Source: Candidatus Mediterraneibacter avicola (GTDB lineage: Bacteria > Bacillota > Clostridia > Lachnospirales > Lachnospiraceae). From it: a stretch of DNA of 64,000 nucleotides. The stretch's first letter is position 1, and each line of letters starts with the position of its first letter. The stretch lies in assembly GCA_019115385.1 (NCBI GenBank), contig DXDR01000075.1, positions 1-64,000 of the forward strand. Direction: 5' to 3'. A model generated the notes under the pieces. It ran no database searches, was not told the origin of the DNA, and saw only the letters and a program-made list of their open reading frames with translations. Shown here in pieces: positions 38,817 through 47,159 of the stretch. Position numbers and translations under genes: made by a program.

Positions 38817-38845
38817 ATCATACCGCATTTCAGACATTGTTTCAA
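38817..38845 (-). promoter_or_regulatory. Sigma-A promoter of leuB-ilvD-ilvB
   Basis: -35 TTGAAA (38845-38840), a 17-base spacer and -10 TATGAT (38822-38817) on the minus strand, only about 40 bases before leuB. The short 5' UTR leaves no room for a T-box or peptide attenuator. Confidence 0.75.
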
Positions 38846-38936
38846 GTCTTTGAGCCAAAAAATAGAGGGCACTCTGTTCTTATTCGACAAGATTTTGCGT
38901 CACTTCTAATAGAATGTTCAGCACAGTGGGTTCACA

Positions 38937-38969
38937 AATAAAAAGTCCTGCAGCTTAACACTGCAGGAT
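38937..38969 (-). terminator. Terminator after yajC
   Basis: On the minus strand, ATCCTGCAG and CTGCAGGAC form a 9-bp stem followed by TTTTTATTT, directly after the yajC stop. Confidence 0.85.
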
Positions 38970-38981
38970 CTCCCTGTGTTT

Positions 38982-39257
38982 TTACTCGGCATTTGGTTTT
39001 TCGATCTGTGCGATCGCTGCTTTCTGCATCGGAATACGGCAGTTTTTGTTGTTTCCAAACTCCACGATCACATCGTCATCTGTAATGTCAATGATAACAC
39101 CATAAAATCCACTGGTGGTCAGAGCGGTATCTCCAACTTCCATTGTGGAAAGCATCGCCTGAAGTCTCTTCTGCTCCTTCTTCTGAGGGCGCATGAGAAG
39201 GAACCACATTCCTCCGATAATAACAGCATATACAACAAGCAACATTACCATCTCCAT
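38982..39257 (-). CDS. yajC: Sec translocon accessory protein YajC
   Basis: A 91-aa protein with one N-terminal TM helix (~3-20, MVMLLVVYAVIIGGMWFLL) followed by the YajC signature RPQKKEQKRLQAML and GDTALTTSGFYGVI. YajC associates with SecDF and YidC at the Sec channel. AGGAGG is eight bases before the ATG. It follows tgt as in many bacteria but has its own promoter and terminator, so it can be read alone. Confidence 0.94.
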   Translation of the reverse strand: MEMVMLLVVYAVIIGGMWFLLMRPQKKEQKRLQAMLSTMEVGDTALTTSGFYGVIIDITDDDVIVEFGNNKNCRIPMQKAAIAQIEKPNAE

Positions 39258-39299
39258 AATTAAACTTCCTCCTAACTACTTGTGTTCCGGCAATCTTCG

Positions 39300-39333
39300 T
39301 CCCGGCAGAAGCCTGGAAGCCTGGAAGCCGGGA
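39300..39333 (-). promoter_or_regulatory. Hairpin in the yajC 5' UTR
   Basis: TCCCGGC (39300-39306) and GCCGGGA (39327-39333) flank two tandem copies of AAGCCTGG. It lies within the transcribed leader between the yajC promoter and its start. It may affect mRNA stability or control; function is not known. Confidence 0.4.
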
Positions 39334-39345
39334 GACGATAAGAAT

Positions 39346-39374
39346 ACTATACACAATATCCGGCCATTGTTCAA
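39346..39374 (-). promoter_or_regulatory. Sigma-A promoter of yajC
   Basis: -35 TTGAAC (39374-39369), a 17-base spacer and -10 TATAGT (39351-39346) on the minus strand, between tgt and yajC. Confidence 0.65.
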
Positions 39375-39413
39375 GTCTCTTTTTTGAAAACCTTTTTGGG
39401 CAGGGAACTGTAT

Positions 39414-40556
39414 TTACCGCATGATTTCCGGCCCCGCCATACCTGCAAGTTTTTTCTTTTTATATTCCTGATAACACCCCGCGTCGATAGCATCCCTGAT
39501 TTCCTCCATCATTGTATTATAAAAATACAGATTATGGAGAACGCAGAGCCGCATTCCCAGCATTTCCTTTGCCTTGAGCAGGTGACGGATATAGGCCCTG
39601 CTGTAGCTTCTGCACGCCGGACAGCCGCATCCTTCTTCGATCGGACTGTCGTCCAGCTCATATCTTGCATTGAAAAGGTTCAGCTTGCCCTGGTTTGTAT
39701 ATACATGGCCGTGTCTTCCGTTCCTGGTCGGATAAACGCAGTCAAAAAAGTCTACGCCGCGCTCCACTGCTTCCAGTATGTTGGCAGGTGTTCCCACGCC
39801 CATCAAATACGTAGGCTTGTTTTCAGGGAGATATTTCACTACCGCATCCAGGATCCGGTACATCTCTTCATGGCTTTCTCCAACAGCCAGGCCGCCGATA
39901 GCATAACCGTCCAGATCAAGTTCTGTGATCTGCTGTGCGTGAGCGATCCGTATATCCTCGTATACGCCCCCCTGGTTGATGCCAAACAGAAGCTGATGGG
40001 GGTTGATCGTGTCCGGCAGGGAATTAAGCCTGGCCATTTCATTTTTACAGCGGGAGAGCCAACGGGTCGTCCGTTCCACAGAATCGGCGATATACTTTTT
40101 ATCCGCCACACTGGAGGGGCATTCGTCAAAAGCCATTGCGATAGTAGAAGCCAGATTAGACTGGATCTGCATACTCTCTTCCGGCCCCATGAAAATCTTT
40201 CTTCCGTCAACGTGGGAGTGGAAATGAACGCCCTCTTCTTTTATCTTTCTCAGAGATGACAGGGAAAACACCTGAAATCCGCCTGAGTCTGTCAGGATAG
40301 GGCGGTCCCAGTTCATAAAACGGTGAAGCCCTCCCAGTTTTTTGATAATCTGATCTCCCGGCCTTACATGAAGGTGGTAGGTATTGGAAAGTTCCACCTG
40401 CGTTTTGATCCCCCGCAGATCATCTGTCGAAACCGCCCCTTTTATAGCAGCGGCAGTACCTACGTTCATAAAAACAGGAGTTTCTATCGTGCCATGCACA
40501 GTATGAAAACGGGCGCGTTTCGCATTCCCGTCCTTTTTCAGCAGTTCATATGTCAT
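39414..40556 (-). CDS. tgt: tRNA-guanine transglycosylase
   Basis: A 380-aa enzyme that swaps guanine 34 of His, Asp, Asn and Tyr tRNAs for a queuosine precursor. The substrate region LTDSGGFQVFSLS holds one active aspartate and DFFDCVYPTRNGRHGH the nucleophile. The zinc site is GCGCPACRSYSRAYIRHLL plus a later His. Length is standard. GGAGC precedes the ATG. It is followed by yajC. Genes for queA or ruvAB, frequent neighbours, are absent here. Confidence 0.97.
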   Translation of the reverse strand: MTYELLKKDGNAKRARFHTVHGTIETPVFMNVGTAAAIKGAVSTDDLRGIKTQVELSNTYHLHVRPGDQIIKKLGGLHRFMNWDRPILTDSGGFQVFSLSSLRKIKEEGVHFHSHVDGRKIFMGPEESMQIQSNLASTIAMAFDECPSSVADKKYIADSVERTTRWLSRCKNEMARLNSLPDTINPHQLLFGINQGGVYEDIRIAHAQQITELDLDGYAIGGLAVGESHEEMYRILDAVVKYLPENKPTYLMGVGTPANILEAVERGVDFFDCVYPTRNGRHGHVYTNQGKLNLFNARYELDDSPIEEGCGCPACRSYSRAYIRHLLKAKEMLGMRLCVLHNLYFYNTMMEEIRDAIDAGCYQEYKKKKLAGMAGPEIMR

Positions 40557-40632
40557 ATTTTACTTCTCTGCTCCTTGTATATTTAATGTCAGTCCGGAAG
40601 CGCTGCTCTGCTCCCGGACCTTGCAACAGTTT

Positions 40633-42465
40633 TTAAGAATGGATTATAACAGGGGTTCCCGCCGTTATCAGTTCAAACAGCTGGGACGCCTTATCATATG
40701 GCATATTGACGCACCCATGGGAACCATGCGTCAGATATCTGTTCCCGCCGAAGGCTGACTGCCACGTGGCGTCATGGAATCCATGTCCCTGGTAAGTAAA
40801 CGGCATCCAGAAAGAGACCGGCGTCTCATATGACGGCTTTCCTGTAGCCGGATCTATATCCCCTCTCAGCACGGCCCCCCGCTGCGTATATAAAATATCA
40901 TAAACGCCTTCAGGGGTCGCATTGCCTGTTGAAGGGCGCCCCGTTACCACATCAGTAGTCAGAGCTACAGAACCGTCTACTACGAACCACATTTTCTGCG
41001 CAGCCAGATCCACCTCTGCATAAGTGGTTCCCCAGTCCAGAGCGGAACGGGAAGCAGCGGTCTGCTTGTATTCCGGCTCCTTGGTTATGTTCTCCCCGTT
41101 TTTTATGTTTTCGATAAGATTCTGAGCTTCCTGCGCTTCATTCACGATCCAGCCGTATGTGCCGCCTGATACCTGTGTCTGCTTTCCGTCGGGAGTCGTA
41201 AAGCTTCTTGTTTTTCCGACGGTATCATATTTTTCCCCAAACTCTCTCATCCACGCTTTTACGGCTTCTTCATTGAAAGTTACGTTCATCTCGGAATCAC
41301 AGGTTACCCACTGAGATATCAGATCTTTGTCAACTACTACCTCCTCATCCATCGTATAGGTAATCTTTGCCTTAAGATACTGGTTCATGGTATTGCATGC
41401 ATTTTTTACTTCCTCAGAATCGGATGTGTATGCCGGCATTTTATAGCAGCCCTCATCCATCATATTCAGGCTGTCCCGGAACTCCGTAATATACTGCACA
41501 GTCTTTTCTTTAAGAGCCTCTGTGTCAACGGCTGAGCCATACACCTCAGGTTCGACCTCAAAAAGATTTCCGTTATATTTCGGATAAGCAGACACCGGCT
41601 CTGTCTGCTCTTTTGACATCGCCTTTATAGACTGCAGCTTTTCATCCAGCAGCGCCTCATCATAGTCCACGCCGACGGACACCTGTGTGCTGGACTGCGA
41701 GAAAAAGCCTGCAGGCCACAGCAGTGGATTCTGCTTTTTCAACGCATCCTCAATCTCAGAGCTCTCCTTATATGTGAGACCGATCTCAGAACCTTTAATA
41801 ATATTTCTGTCGTTGTTCTGCTCTATGATCGTCAGTTCGTATCCGTTTACCTCCCCCCTGATATATTCCTCCACAGCTTTGGCTGATTTTCCAGAAAAAT
41901 CTTTGCCGTTGATCGTCGTGTTAACAAAGAAATGGCTGATAAAATAAGCCGATATTCCAAGATAGATCAGAATAAGGCCGCCGATCACTCCGCCTGTTAT
42001 GATAAAAAACTTTTTGCCTGGCTTTTTAAATTCTCTCTTTTTTCTTCCCCGGCGTCTCCTCCGCCTTTTTCCGTTTTCAGATGACCGGCCCCGTCTTTTT
42101 CTCCTTTTTCCGTTGCCTTTGTCATTCTCTTCCTCCAGATCTTCCGCATTTTCGCCGGATTCTGTGTCTGCCGCTTCCGGGAGCGGCTCCTGTGTTTCTC
42201 CGCCGTCTGAAAAATCCTCTGTTATGCCGCCGGCACGTTCTGTCTCTTCCTCTGCGTCCGCAGATTCACCGGCCATACCGTTATCCGTCGACTGCTCGTC
42301 TTCCACTTCCACGCCTTCCGCTTCCAGTTCAGACTGAACGGCCTGAACCGGGATTTTCTCCGTGTGTTCCTCCCCTTCGGTCATGTCAATATTTTCTATA
42401 TCATCTGCATTGTGCGTTACATTTATTTCTTCAGAAGCTTTTCCGGATCTTTTTTTAAGTCTCAT
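40633..42465 (-). CDS. Membrane-anchored L,D-transpeptidase (YkuD) with PG-binding domain
   Basis: A 610-aa wall enzyme. An acidic Glu-rich cytoplasmic part (~1-110) is followed by a very basic patch (KRRKRRGR region, ~118-146), one TM helix (~152-172) and a large outer region (~185-480) with repeats of the PG_binding_4 type. The C-terminal YkuD domain (~488-610) has GHGFHDATW and SHGCVNMPYDKASQLF, whose Cys is the nucleophile. It cross-links peptidoglycan by 3-3 bonds or attaches proteins. The acidic-then-basic cytoplasmic tail is notable. Confidence 0.92.
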   Translation of the reverse strand: MRLKKRSGKASEEINVTHNADDIENIDMTEGEEHTEKIPVQAVQSELEAEGVEVEDEQSTDNGMAGESADAEEETERAGGITEDFSDGGETQEPLPEAADTESGENAEDLEEENDKGNGKRRKRRGRSSENGKRRRRRRGRKKREFKKPGKKFFIITGGVIGGLILIYLGISAYFISHFFVNTTINGKDFSGKSAKAVEEYIRGEVNGYELTIIEQNNDRNIIKGSEIGLTYKESSEIEDALKKQNPLLWPAGFFSQSSTQVSVGVDYDEALLDEKLQSIKAMSKEQTEPVSAYPKYNGNLFEVEPEVYGSAVDTEALKEKTVQYITEFRDSLNMMDEGCYKMPAYTSDSEEVKNACNTMNQYLKAKITYTMDEEVVVDKDLISQWVTCDSEMNVTFNEEAVKAWMREFGEKYDTVGKTRSFTTPDGKQTQVSGGTYGWIVNEAQEAQNLIENIKNGENITKEPEYKQTAASRSALDWGTTYAEVDLAAQKMWFVVDGSVALTTDVVTGRPSTGNATPEGVYDILYTQRGAVLRGDIDPATGKPSYETPVSFWMPFTYQGHGFHDATWQSAFGGNRYLTHGSHGCVNMPYDKASQLFELITAGTPVIIHS

Positions 42466-42503
42466 TTATTATCCATCTCTCTCCTTTTTCAAATCTCGGC
42501 ACC

Positions 42504-42509
42504 ATTATA
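42504..42509 (-). promoter_or_regulatory. -10 element of the L,D-transpeptidase promoter
   Basis: Perfect TATAAT on the minus strand about 40 bases before the start codon. The -35 region at 17 bases (TGTACT) is weak. Confidence 0.5.
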
Positions 42510-42578
42510 GTACGAAACGCAGAAAAAGTACAGTGAATTCTTTTTGTTCCGCCGGGCCGGCGTTTTCCCGTCTCTTAC

Positions 42579-42607
42579 TTGCGCAGGCCGGCGTCTTCCT
42601 ATATAAT
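42579..42607 (+). promoter_or_regulatory. Sigma-A promoter of aroC
   Basis: -35 TTGCGC (42579-42584), a 17-base spacer and -10 TATAAT (42602-42607), about 65 bases before aroC. The direct repeat GGCCGGCGT occurs twice upstream and within the spacer (near 42556 and 42587). Confidence 0.65.
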
Positions 42608-42675
42608 GACTTTTGTGCGGTAAAATATCTCCTTTACCAGAGATAAAGGAAACATTTTGAAAGGAGACTTATAAA

Positions 42676-43779
42676 ATGAGTGGTTCATCATTTGGAAAAC
42701 TGTTTCGGATTACAACCTGGGGTGAGTCCCACGGCGCCGGAATCGGCGTTGTGATCGACGGATGTCCTGCCGGGATTCTCCTCAATGAGGATATGATACA
42801 GGCATTTCTCGACAGGCGCAGGCCGGGGCAGAGCAAATATACAACAAAACGCAGCGAGACGGATGCCGTGGAGATCCTGTCCGGTGTTTTTGAGGGAAAG
42901 ACAACCGGTACTCCCATCTCTCTGCTGGTGCGTAACCAGGATCAGCGCTCCCGGGATTATGGAAATATTGCCCATACCTTTCGCCCCGGGCATGCAGACT
43001 ACGGATTTTTTGAAAAATACGGATTCCGGGATTACCGGGGCGGCGGACGATCCTCCGGCCGCGAGACGATCGGGCGCGTCGCGGCCGGAGCGGTAGCCTC
43101 TGCTCTCCTAAGGGAGCTGGGTATCTCAGTACGCGCATACTCAAAATCTATCGGGCCTTACACGGTTCCCGAAGAAGAGTACAACTTCTCCGAAATTTTC
43201 GAAAACAGTTTCTACCTTCCCAACAATGACACTGCCGAAAAGGCGGCAGAATACGTCTCTTCCCTGATGTCGGAATGCGACTCCTGCGGAGGCGTCATCG
43301 AGTGCACCGCAGAAGGTCTTCCTGCCGGGCTGGGAGAACCGGTATTTGACAAGCTTGACGCTCTTCTCGCACAGGCTGTCATGTCGATCGGCGCAGTGAA
43401 AGGAGTAGAGATCGGCGATGGTTTCCGGGCGTCCGCTTCTGTAGGGAGCAAGAACAACGATCCCTTCTTTACTGACGGAAAAAAGATTTACAAGAAGACC
43501 AATCACGCCGGCGGCTCCCTGGGAGGACTGAGCGACGGCTCAACCCTGGTGCTGCGCGCGGCAGTGAAGCCCACCTCATCTATCGCAAGGCCCCAGGACA
43601 CAGTAAACGAGGCCGGAGAAAATACGGAGATCGTAGTCAAAGGACGCCATGACCCCCTCATCGTCCCCCGGGCTGTGGTCGTAGTAGAGTCCATGACAGC
43701 CGTGACACTTGCCGATCTTCTTTTACAAAATATGTGCTCCAGGATTGAAAATATCAGAAAAATATACACAGAGAACTAG
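42676..43779 (+). CDS. aroC: Chorismate synthase
   Basis: A 367-aa FMN-dependent enzyme for the last step of the shikimate pathway. It begins SSFGKLFRITTWGESHGAGIG in two recognisable blocks and has the RPGHADY-type region (FRPGHADYGFFEKYG). YRGGGRSSGRETIGRVAAGA is the family signature, followed by GGSLGGLSDG and RPQDTVNE. Length is normal. GAAAGGAG is eight bases before the ATG. It is a single plus-strand gene with its own promoter and terminator. Confidence 0.97.
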   Translation: MSGSSFGKLFRITTWGESHGAGIGVVIDGCPAGILLNEDMIQAFLDRRRPGQSKYTTKRSETDAVEILSGVFEGKTTGTPISLLVRNQDQRSRDYGNIAHTFRPGHADYGFFEKYGFRDYRGGGRSSGRETIGRVAAGAVASALLRELGISVRAYSKSIGPYTVPEEEYNFSEIFENSFYLPNNDTAEKAAEYVSSLMSECDSCGGVIECTAEGLPAGLGEPVFDKLDALLAQAVMSIGAVKGVEIGDGFRASASVGSKNNDPFFTDGKKIYKKTNHAGGSLGGLSDGSTLVLRAAVKPTSSIARPQDTVNEAGENTEIVVKGRHDPLIVPRAVVVVESMTAVTLADLLLQNMCSRIENIRKIYTEN

Positions 43780-43793
43780 ACAAAGCAAGACAG

Positions 43794-43849
43794 AACGGGC
43801 GGATCTGATATCAGCGGTAATTTGCCGGTACCAGATCCGCCCGTTTTTT
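43794..43849. terminator. Bidirectional terminator between aroC and the nucleoside kinase gene
   Basis: AACGGGCGGATCTG (43794-43807) pairs with CAGATCCGCCCGTT (43832-43845) and is followed by a T run on the plus strand. Confidence 0.85.
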
Positions 43850-43851
43850 AT

Positions 43852-45522
43852 TTACACCCGGAAACATCCTCCGCCTATGAATTCTCTCAGAAGAGAATTG
43901 GTAGGCACGTTCTCGCTTCCTATCCCGACGAAATAGTCAAAAAACTTGAGCAGCCGTTTCGCTTCCAGATATTCCCGTGAATCCCGATCCACGCCAAAAA
44001 GCAGCGGTTCCACATACTGCTTTAAGACCGCAAGTTCATATAAAAGAGAAGAATTAAACATCACGTCCGCCTCCTCCTGATAAGGAAAGATATTTTCCTC
44101 CTCTCCCCGGCGGACCGACGGCCACATTGCGATCGTCTGCATGGCAGACGCTCCGCGCGTTCTCGCATCTCTCACAATTCTCCGGATCAGCCGCCCGTCT
44201 GTGGACGGTATCCGGTTATGCTCGTCGATATTGAGCTGAGTGAGCGCACTGATATAAATCTTAAATTTATTCTCATCGCTGAGCATCTCCGACAGCTTCG
44301 GGTTCAGGCAGTGAATCCCTTCTATAATAAGAATATCATTTTCTCCCAGCTTTTTGGGATGCCGCTCATACTCCCGTTTCCCGGTTTTGAAATTAAAAAC
44401 AGGAAGGCATACTGCTTCGCCCCTGAGAAGCCGGGCCATGTCATCATTAAATTTTGCTATGTCAATAGCCTCAATACATTCAAAATTATAGTTTCCATCT
44501 TTGTCCCTGGGGGTATGCTCCCGATCCACAAAATAATTGTCCACCGCGATCGGATGCGGCCTGAGTCCATTGACTCTCAGCTGGATCGCCAGCCTGTGGG
44601 AAAAGGTGGTCTTTCCAGAAGAGGAAGGGCCTGCCACGAGCACGAACTTTACATTTTGCCTTTCTGCGATCCTCTTTGCGATCTCTCCGATTCTCCGCTC
44701 CTGGTACGCTTCCTGGACAAGCACGACCTCCCTCATATCGTATCGGGTGATCATATCATTTAAAGCGCCGACTGTGTCGATTTCCTGAAGGTCGCCCCAT
44801 TTTACAGATTCTCTCAACACCCGGAACAGTTTTGGAAGCGGTTCAAAAGGCGGTACCTGCTCTGGATTTTCCCTGTCAGGCATCTGGAGCACAAATCCGC
44901 CGTTATAAGGGATCAGGGAAAAATACTTCAGGCATCCGGTATCCGGCACCATATATCCGTAAAAGTAATCTTCAAACTCATTGATACTGTATATATTCAC
45001 TTTGGACACGCGCCTGAATTCAAAGAGTTTTTCCTTGTCGTACATACCGTGGCGATGAAATCGCTCCACCGCCTCCGCCGTATGGATGGAACGTTTCCGA
45101 ATGGGAAGAGCCTCTTCTGACAGTTCCCTCATCCGATGCGATACCTTTTCAAGAAAACCCTCGTCCGTTGTCACATTTCCGTCTACAGTACAGTAATAGC
45201 CGCTGCCCAGAGAAAAATGAATGCGCACTCTCTGGATCCTGTCATGCCCCGCCGCATCATGTACCGCTTTTACAAGGAGGAAACACAGGCTCCTCACATA
45301 CGCCGCATGGCCGATCTCGTCTGCTGTTGTCACAAATGTCAGCTCACAGTCGCTCTCTACTGTCTTTGCCAGCTCCTGGAGCCGCAGTCCGTCCACAAAC
45401 ACGAGCACGATCTGATGTTCATAACGGGGCTGGCACTCTTCTGCAATTTCCCGGTATGTGATCCCTTTTTCATACCTTTTCTTTTCTCCGTCTATTGTAA
45501 CTGTACAATACTGAACCGCCAT
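43852..45522 (-). CDS. TGS / ThrRS-like / uridine kinase fusion (nucleoside kinase)
   Basis: A 556-aa three-part protein. Residues ~1-65 look like a TGS domain. Residues ~70-240 resemble the second editing-associated domain of threonyl-tRNA synthetase (HFSLGSGYYCTVDG, later SINEFEDYFYGYM). Residues ~285-500 are a uridine-kinase/phosphoribulokinase fold with P-loop VAGPSSSGKTTFSHRLA, AVDNYFVDREHTPRD and IIEGIHCLNP. Such fusions occur in clostridia and Thermotoga and are annotated as nucleoside kinases; the true substrate is unknown. It lies 99 bases after the Nif3-like gene. Confidence 0.88.
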   Translation of the reverse strand: MAVQYCTVTIDGEKKRYEKGITYREIAEECQPRYEHQIVLVFVDGLRLQELAKTVESDCELTFVTTADEIGHAAYVRSLCFLLVKAVHDAAGHDRIQRVRIHFSLGSGYYCTVDGNVTTDEGFLEKVSHRMRELSEEALPIRKRSIHTAEAVERFHRHGMYDKEKLFEFRRVSKVNIYSINEFEDYFYGYMVPDTGCLKYFSLIPYNGGFVLQMPDRENPEQVPPFEPLPKLFRVLRESVKWGDLQEIDTVGALNDMITRYDMREVVLVQEAYQERRIGEIAKRIAERQNVKFVLVAGPSSSGKTTFSHRLAIQLRVNGLRPHPIAVDNYFVDREHTPRDKDGNYNFECIEAIDIAKFNDDMARLLRGEAVCLPVFNFKTGKREYERHPKKLGENDILIIEGIHCLNPKLSEMLSDENKFKIYISALTQLNIDEHNRIPSTDGRLIRRIVRDARTRGASAMQTIAMWPSVRRGEEENIFPYQEEADVMFNSSLLYELAVLKQYVEPLLFGVDRDSREYLEAKRLLKFFDYFVGIGSENVPTNSLLREFIGGGCFRV

Positions 45523-45621
45523 TTTATTCCTCCTTGATCAAAGGCCCGCACACCGGCTGCAAAACAGCCCGAATCTTTTTAAGTTATATAAACAGTCCGC
45601 CAAATCGCCCGGTCTTCATAT

Positions 45622-46407
45622 TTACGGAATCACCTGGAACGGATGGATAACAGGAGCCGTTTTCACTTCCAGGCCCGGAAGCTTATCCGCCAGGAACTGC
45701 TTCATATCGTCCATAAATATGTATTCTGTCCCGTAATGTCCGGCGTCGATCACCGCCAGGCCCTGCGCCACCGCATCCAGGCCTTCGTGATGACCGATAT
45801 CCCCCGTCACCAGCACATCAGCCCCTTTTTCTACAGCAACAGGGATCTCCGATTTCCCCGCTCCCGGTGAAACCGCAATTCTGTACACAATACGTTCCAT
45901 ATCCCCGAACACTTTCAGGCTCCCCAGTTTCAGACTATGCCGGACATGGACGCAGCATTCGGAAAGTGTCATTGGTTTTTCCAGATTTCCGATCCGCCCG
46001 ATGCCCTGCTCTTTCCCGCCGTCCGATGAAGTAACATCCAGAACGCGGGCGTCCCGTATATCCAGAATGCGCTCCGAAAGTTCCGCCATCCCCAGTACAT
46101 CATAATTCGTATGCATGGCATAATACGAGATATCACTTCGGATCAGGCGCAGGAGCCTTCGGCCGGTAAAATCCTCATCCGTTACTTTCTTCACAGGGGA
46201 AAAGATGAGCGGGTGATGGGTGATCAGCATATCCGCCCCCGCTTTTTCAGCGCTGTCGATCACATGATCTGTAGCGTCAAGGGCAAGATAAATCCGGTTT
46301 ACTTCTTTTTCCGCCCGGCCAGCCAGAAGTCCCACATTGTCAAAGTCCAGCGCCGCCTCTCTCGGATAAGACGCTTCAATCACCTGTATAATCTCTCTGC
46401 ACAGCAT
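45622..46407 (-). CDS. Nif3-like dinuclear metal protein (DUF34, YqfO type)
   Basis: A 261-aa member of the Nif3/DUF34 family, with metal-ligand motifs MLITHHPLIFSPV, AMHTNYDVLGMAEL and VIDAGHYGTEYIFM. The YqfO insert domain found in some Bacillus homologues is absent. These proteins form hexamers with two metals per subunit; the old name GTP cyclohydrolase type 2 is not well supported. It overlaps trmK by 32 bases, the same order as trmK-yqfO in Bacillus. AAAGGA lies before the ATG. Confidence 0.92.
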   Translation of the reverse strand: MLCREIIQVIEASYPREAALDFDNVGLLAGRAEKEVNRIYLALDATDHVIDSAEKAGADMLITHHPLIFSPVKKVTDEDFTGRRLLRLIRSDISYYAMHTNYDVLGMAELSERILDIRDARVLDVTSSDGGKEQGIGRIGNLEKPMTLSECCVHVRHSLKLGSLKVFGDMERIVYRIAVSPGAGKSEIPVAVEKGADVLVTGDIGHHEGLDAVAQGLAVIDAGHYGTEYIFMDDMKQFLADKLPGLEVKTAPVIHPFQVIP

Positions 46408-47131
46408 AATAATTCAGTCCTTTCTCTGCACAATCCAACTCCGCCTCCACTTCTCTGCGCCTTTCGGCAATCCTAAACGAGTTCCCGGATTCCAGCCGGG
46501 ACAGGATCTGCTTTCTGATGCTGATCTCCCGCTCAAGGAATTCGCGCAGAACGGGATTTCTGTTTTCCAGCAGGAGTTTCCCGTATCTTAACTCCGCTTC
46601 ACTCCAGGGAGTTTCCGGCTTTTTTTTCTCCCGGTGTTCCCTGATCGGAGGCTTAACTTTCATCATGGGATAGTATTTCCCATCTTCCTCTACCATATCT
46701 TCTTTGAGAAATAAAAAGCCTTCCTCTAAAAGAAAGGCTCTCACTTTTTCTATTTCAGACTGGGGCTGCAGAATACACTCCTCCAGGTGTTCCACCACAC
46801 GGGCTCCCTCCTTCAGTATGCGTATCATCAGTCCTCCGCCCATCCCCGCGAGAACGGCAGAATCCGCCTCTCCCGGTTTCAAAGCCAGAAATCCGTCTGA
46901 CAAACGCAGCTTGATTCTGTCTTCCAGGCCGTTGTCCCTGATATGCTCCAGAGCCCTCTGAAGGGGGCCTCTGTTTACATCCGCCGCAATGGCTTCTGAT
47001 ATCCGCCCGCTTTTCACCAGCCAGATAGGGATATACGCATGGTCTGTGCCTATATCAGCAAGACAGCGCCCATCACTCACCAGTTCCGCCACCGCCTTCA
47101 GACGGACTGACAAATAAGATGGATATCCCAT
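46376..47131 (-). CDS. trmK: tRNA (adenine22-N1)-methyltransferase TrmK
   Basis: A 251-aa SAM enzyme that methylates A22 of tRNA. It has RLKAVAELVSDGRCLADIGT followed by DHAYIPIWLV (SAM site), then SDGFLALKPG, VLAGMGGGLMIRIL and a helical C-terminal domain. The ATG at 47131 with GGAG five bases upstream matches the family start; a TTG 12 codons earlier is possible but less likely. It lies 28 bases after rpoD. Confidence 0.93.
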   Translation of the reverse strand: MGYPSYLSVRLKAVAELVSDGRCLADIGTDHAYIPIWLVKSGRISEAIAADVNRGPLQRALEHIRDNGLEDRIKLRLSDGFLALKPGEADSAVLAGMGGGLMIRILKEGARVVEHLEECILQPQSEIEKVRAFLLEEGFLFLKEDMVEEDGKYYPMMKVKPPIREHREKKKPETPWSEAELRYGKLLLENRNPVLREFLEREISIRKQILSRLESGNSFRIAERRREVEAELDCAEKGLNYYAVQRDYTGD

Positions 47132-47159
47132 ATCTACTCCGCAGTTCCCGTCTTTCCTG

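Noticed and set aside
38777-38890. leuB N-terminal extension of 38 codons
   Set aside because: The promoter lies inside this frame, and the ATG at 38776 has a ribosome site and matches the family.
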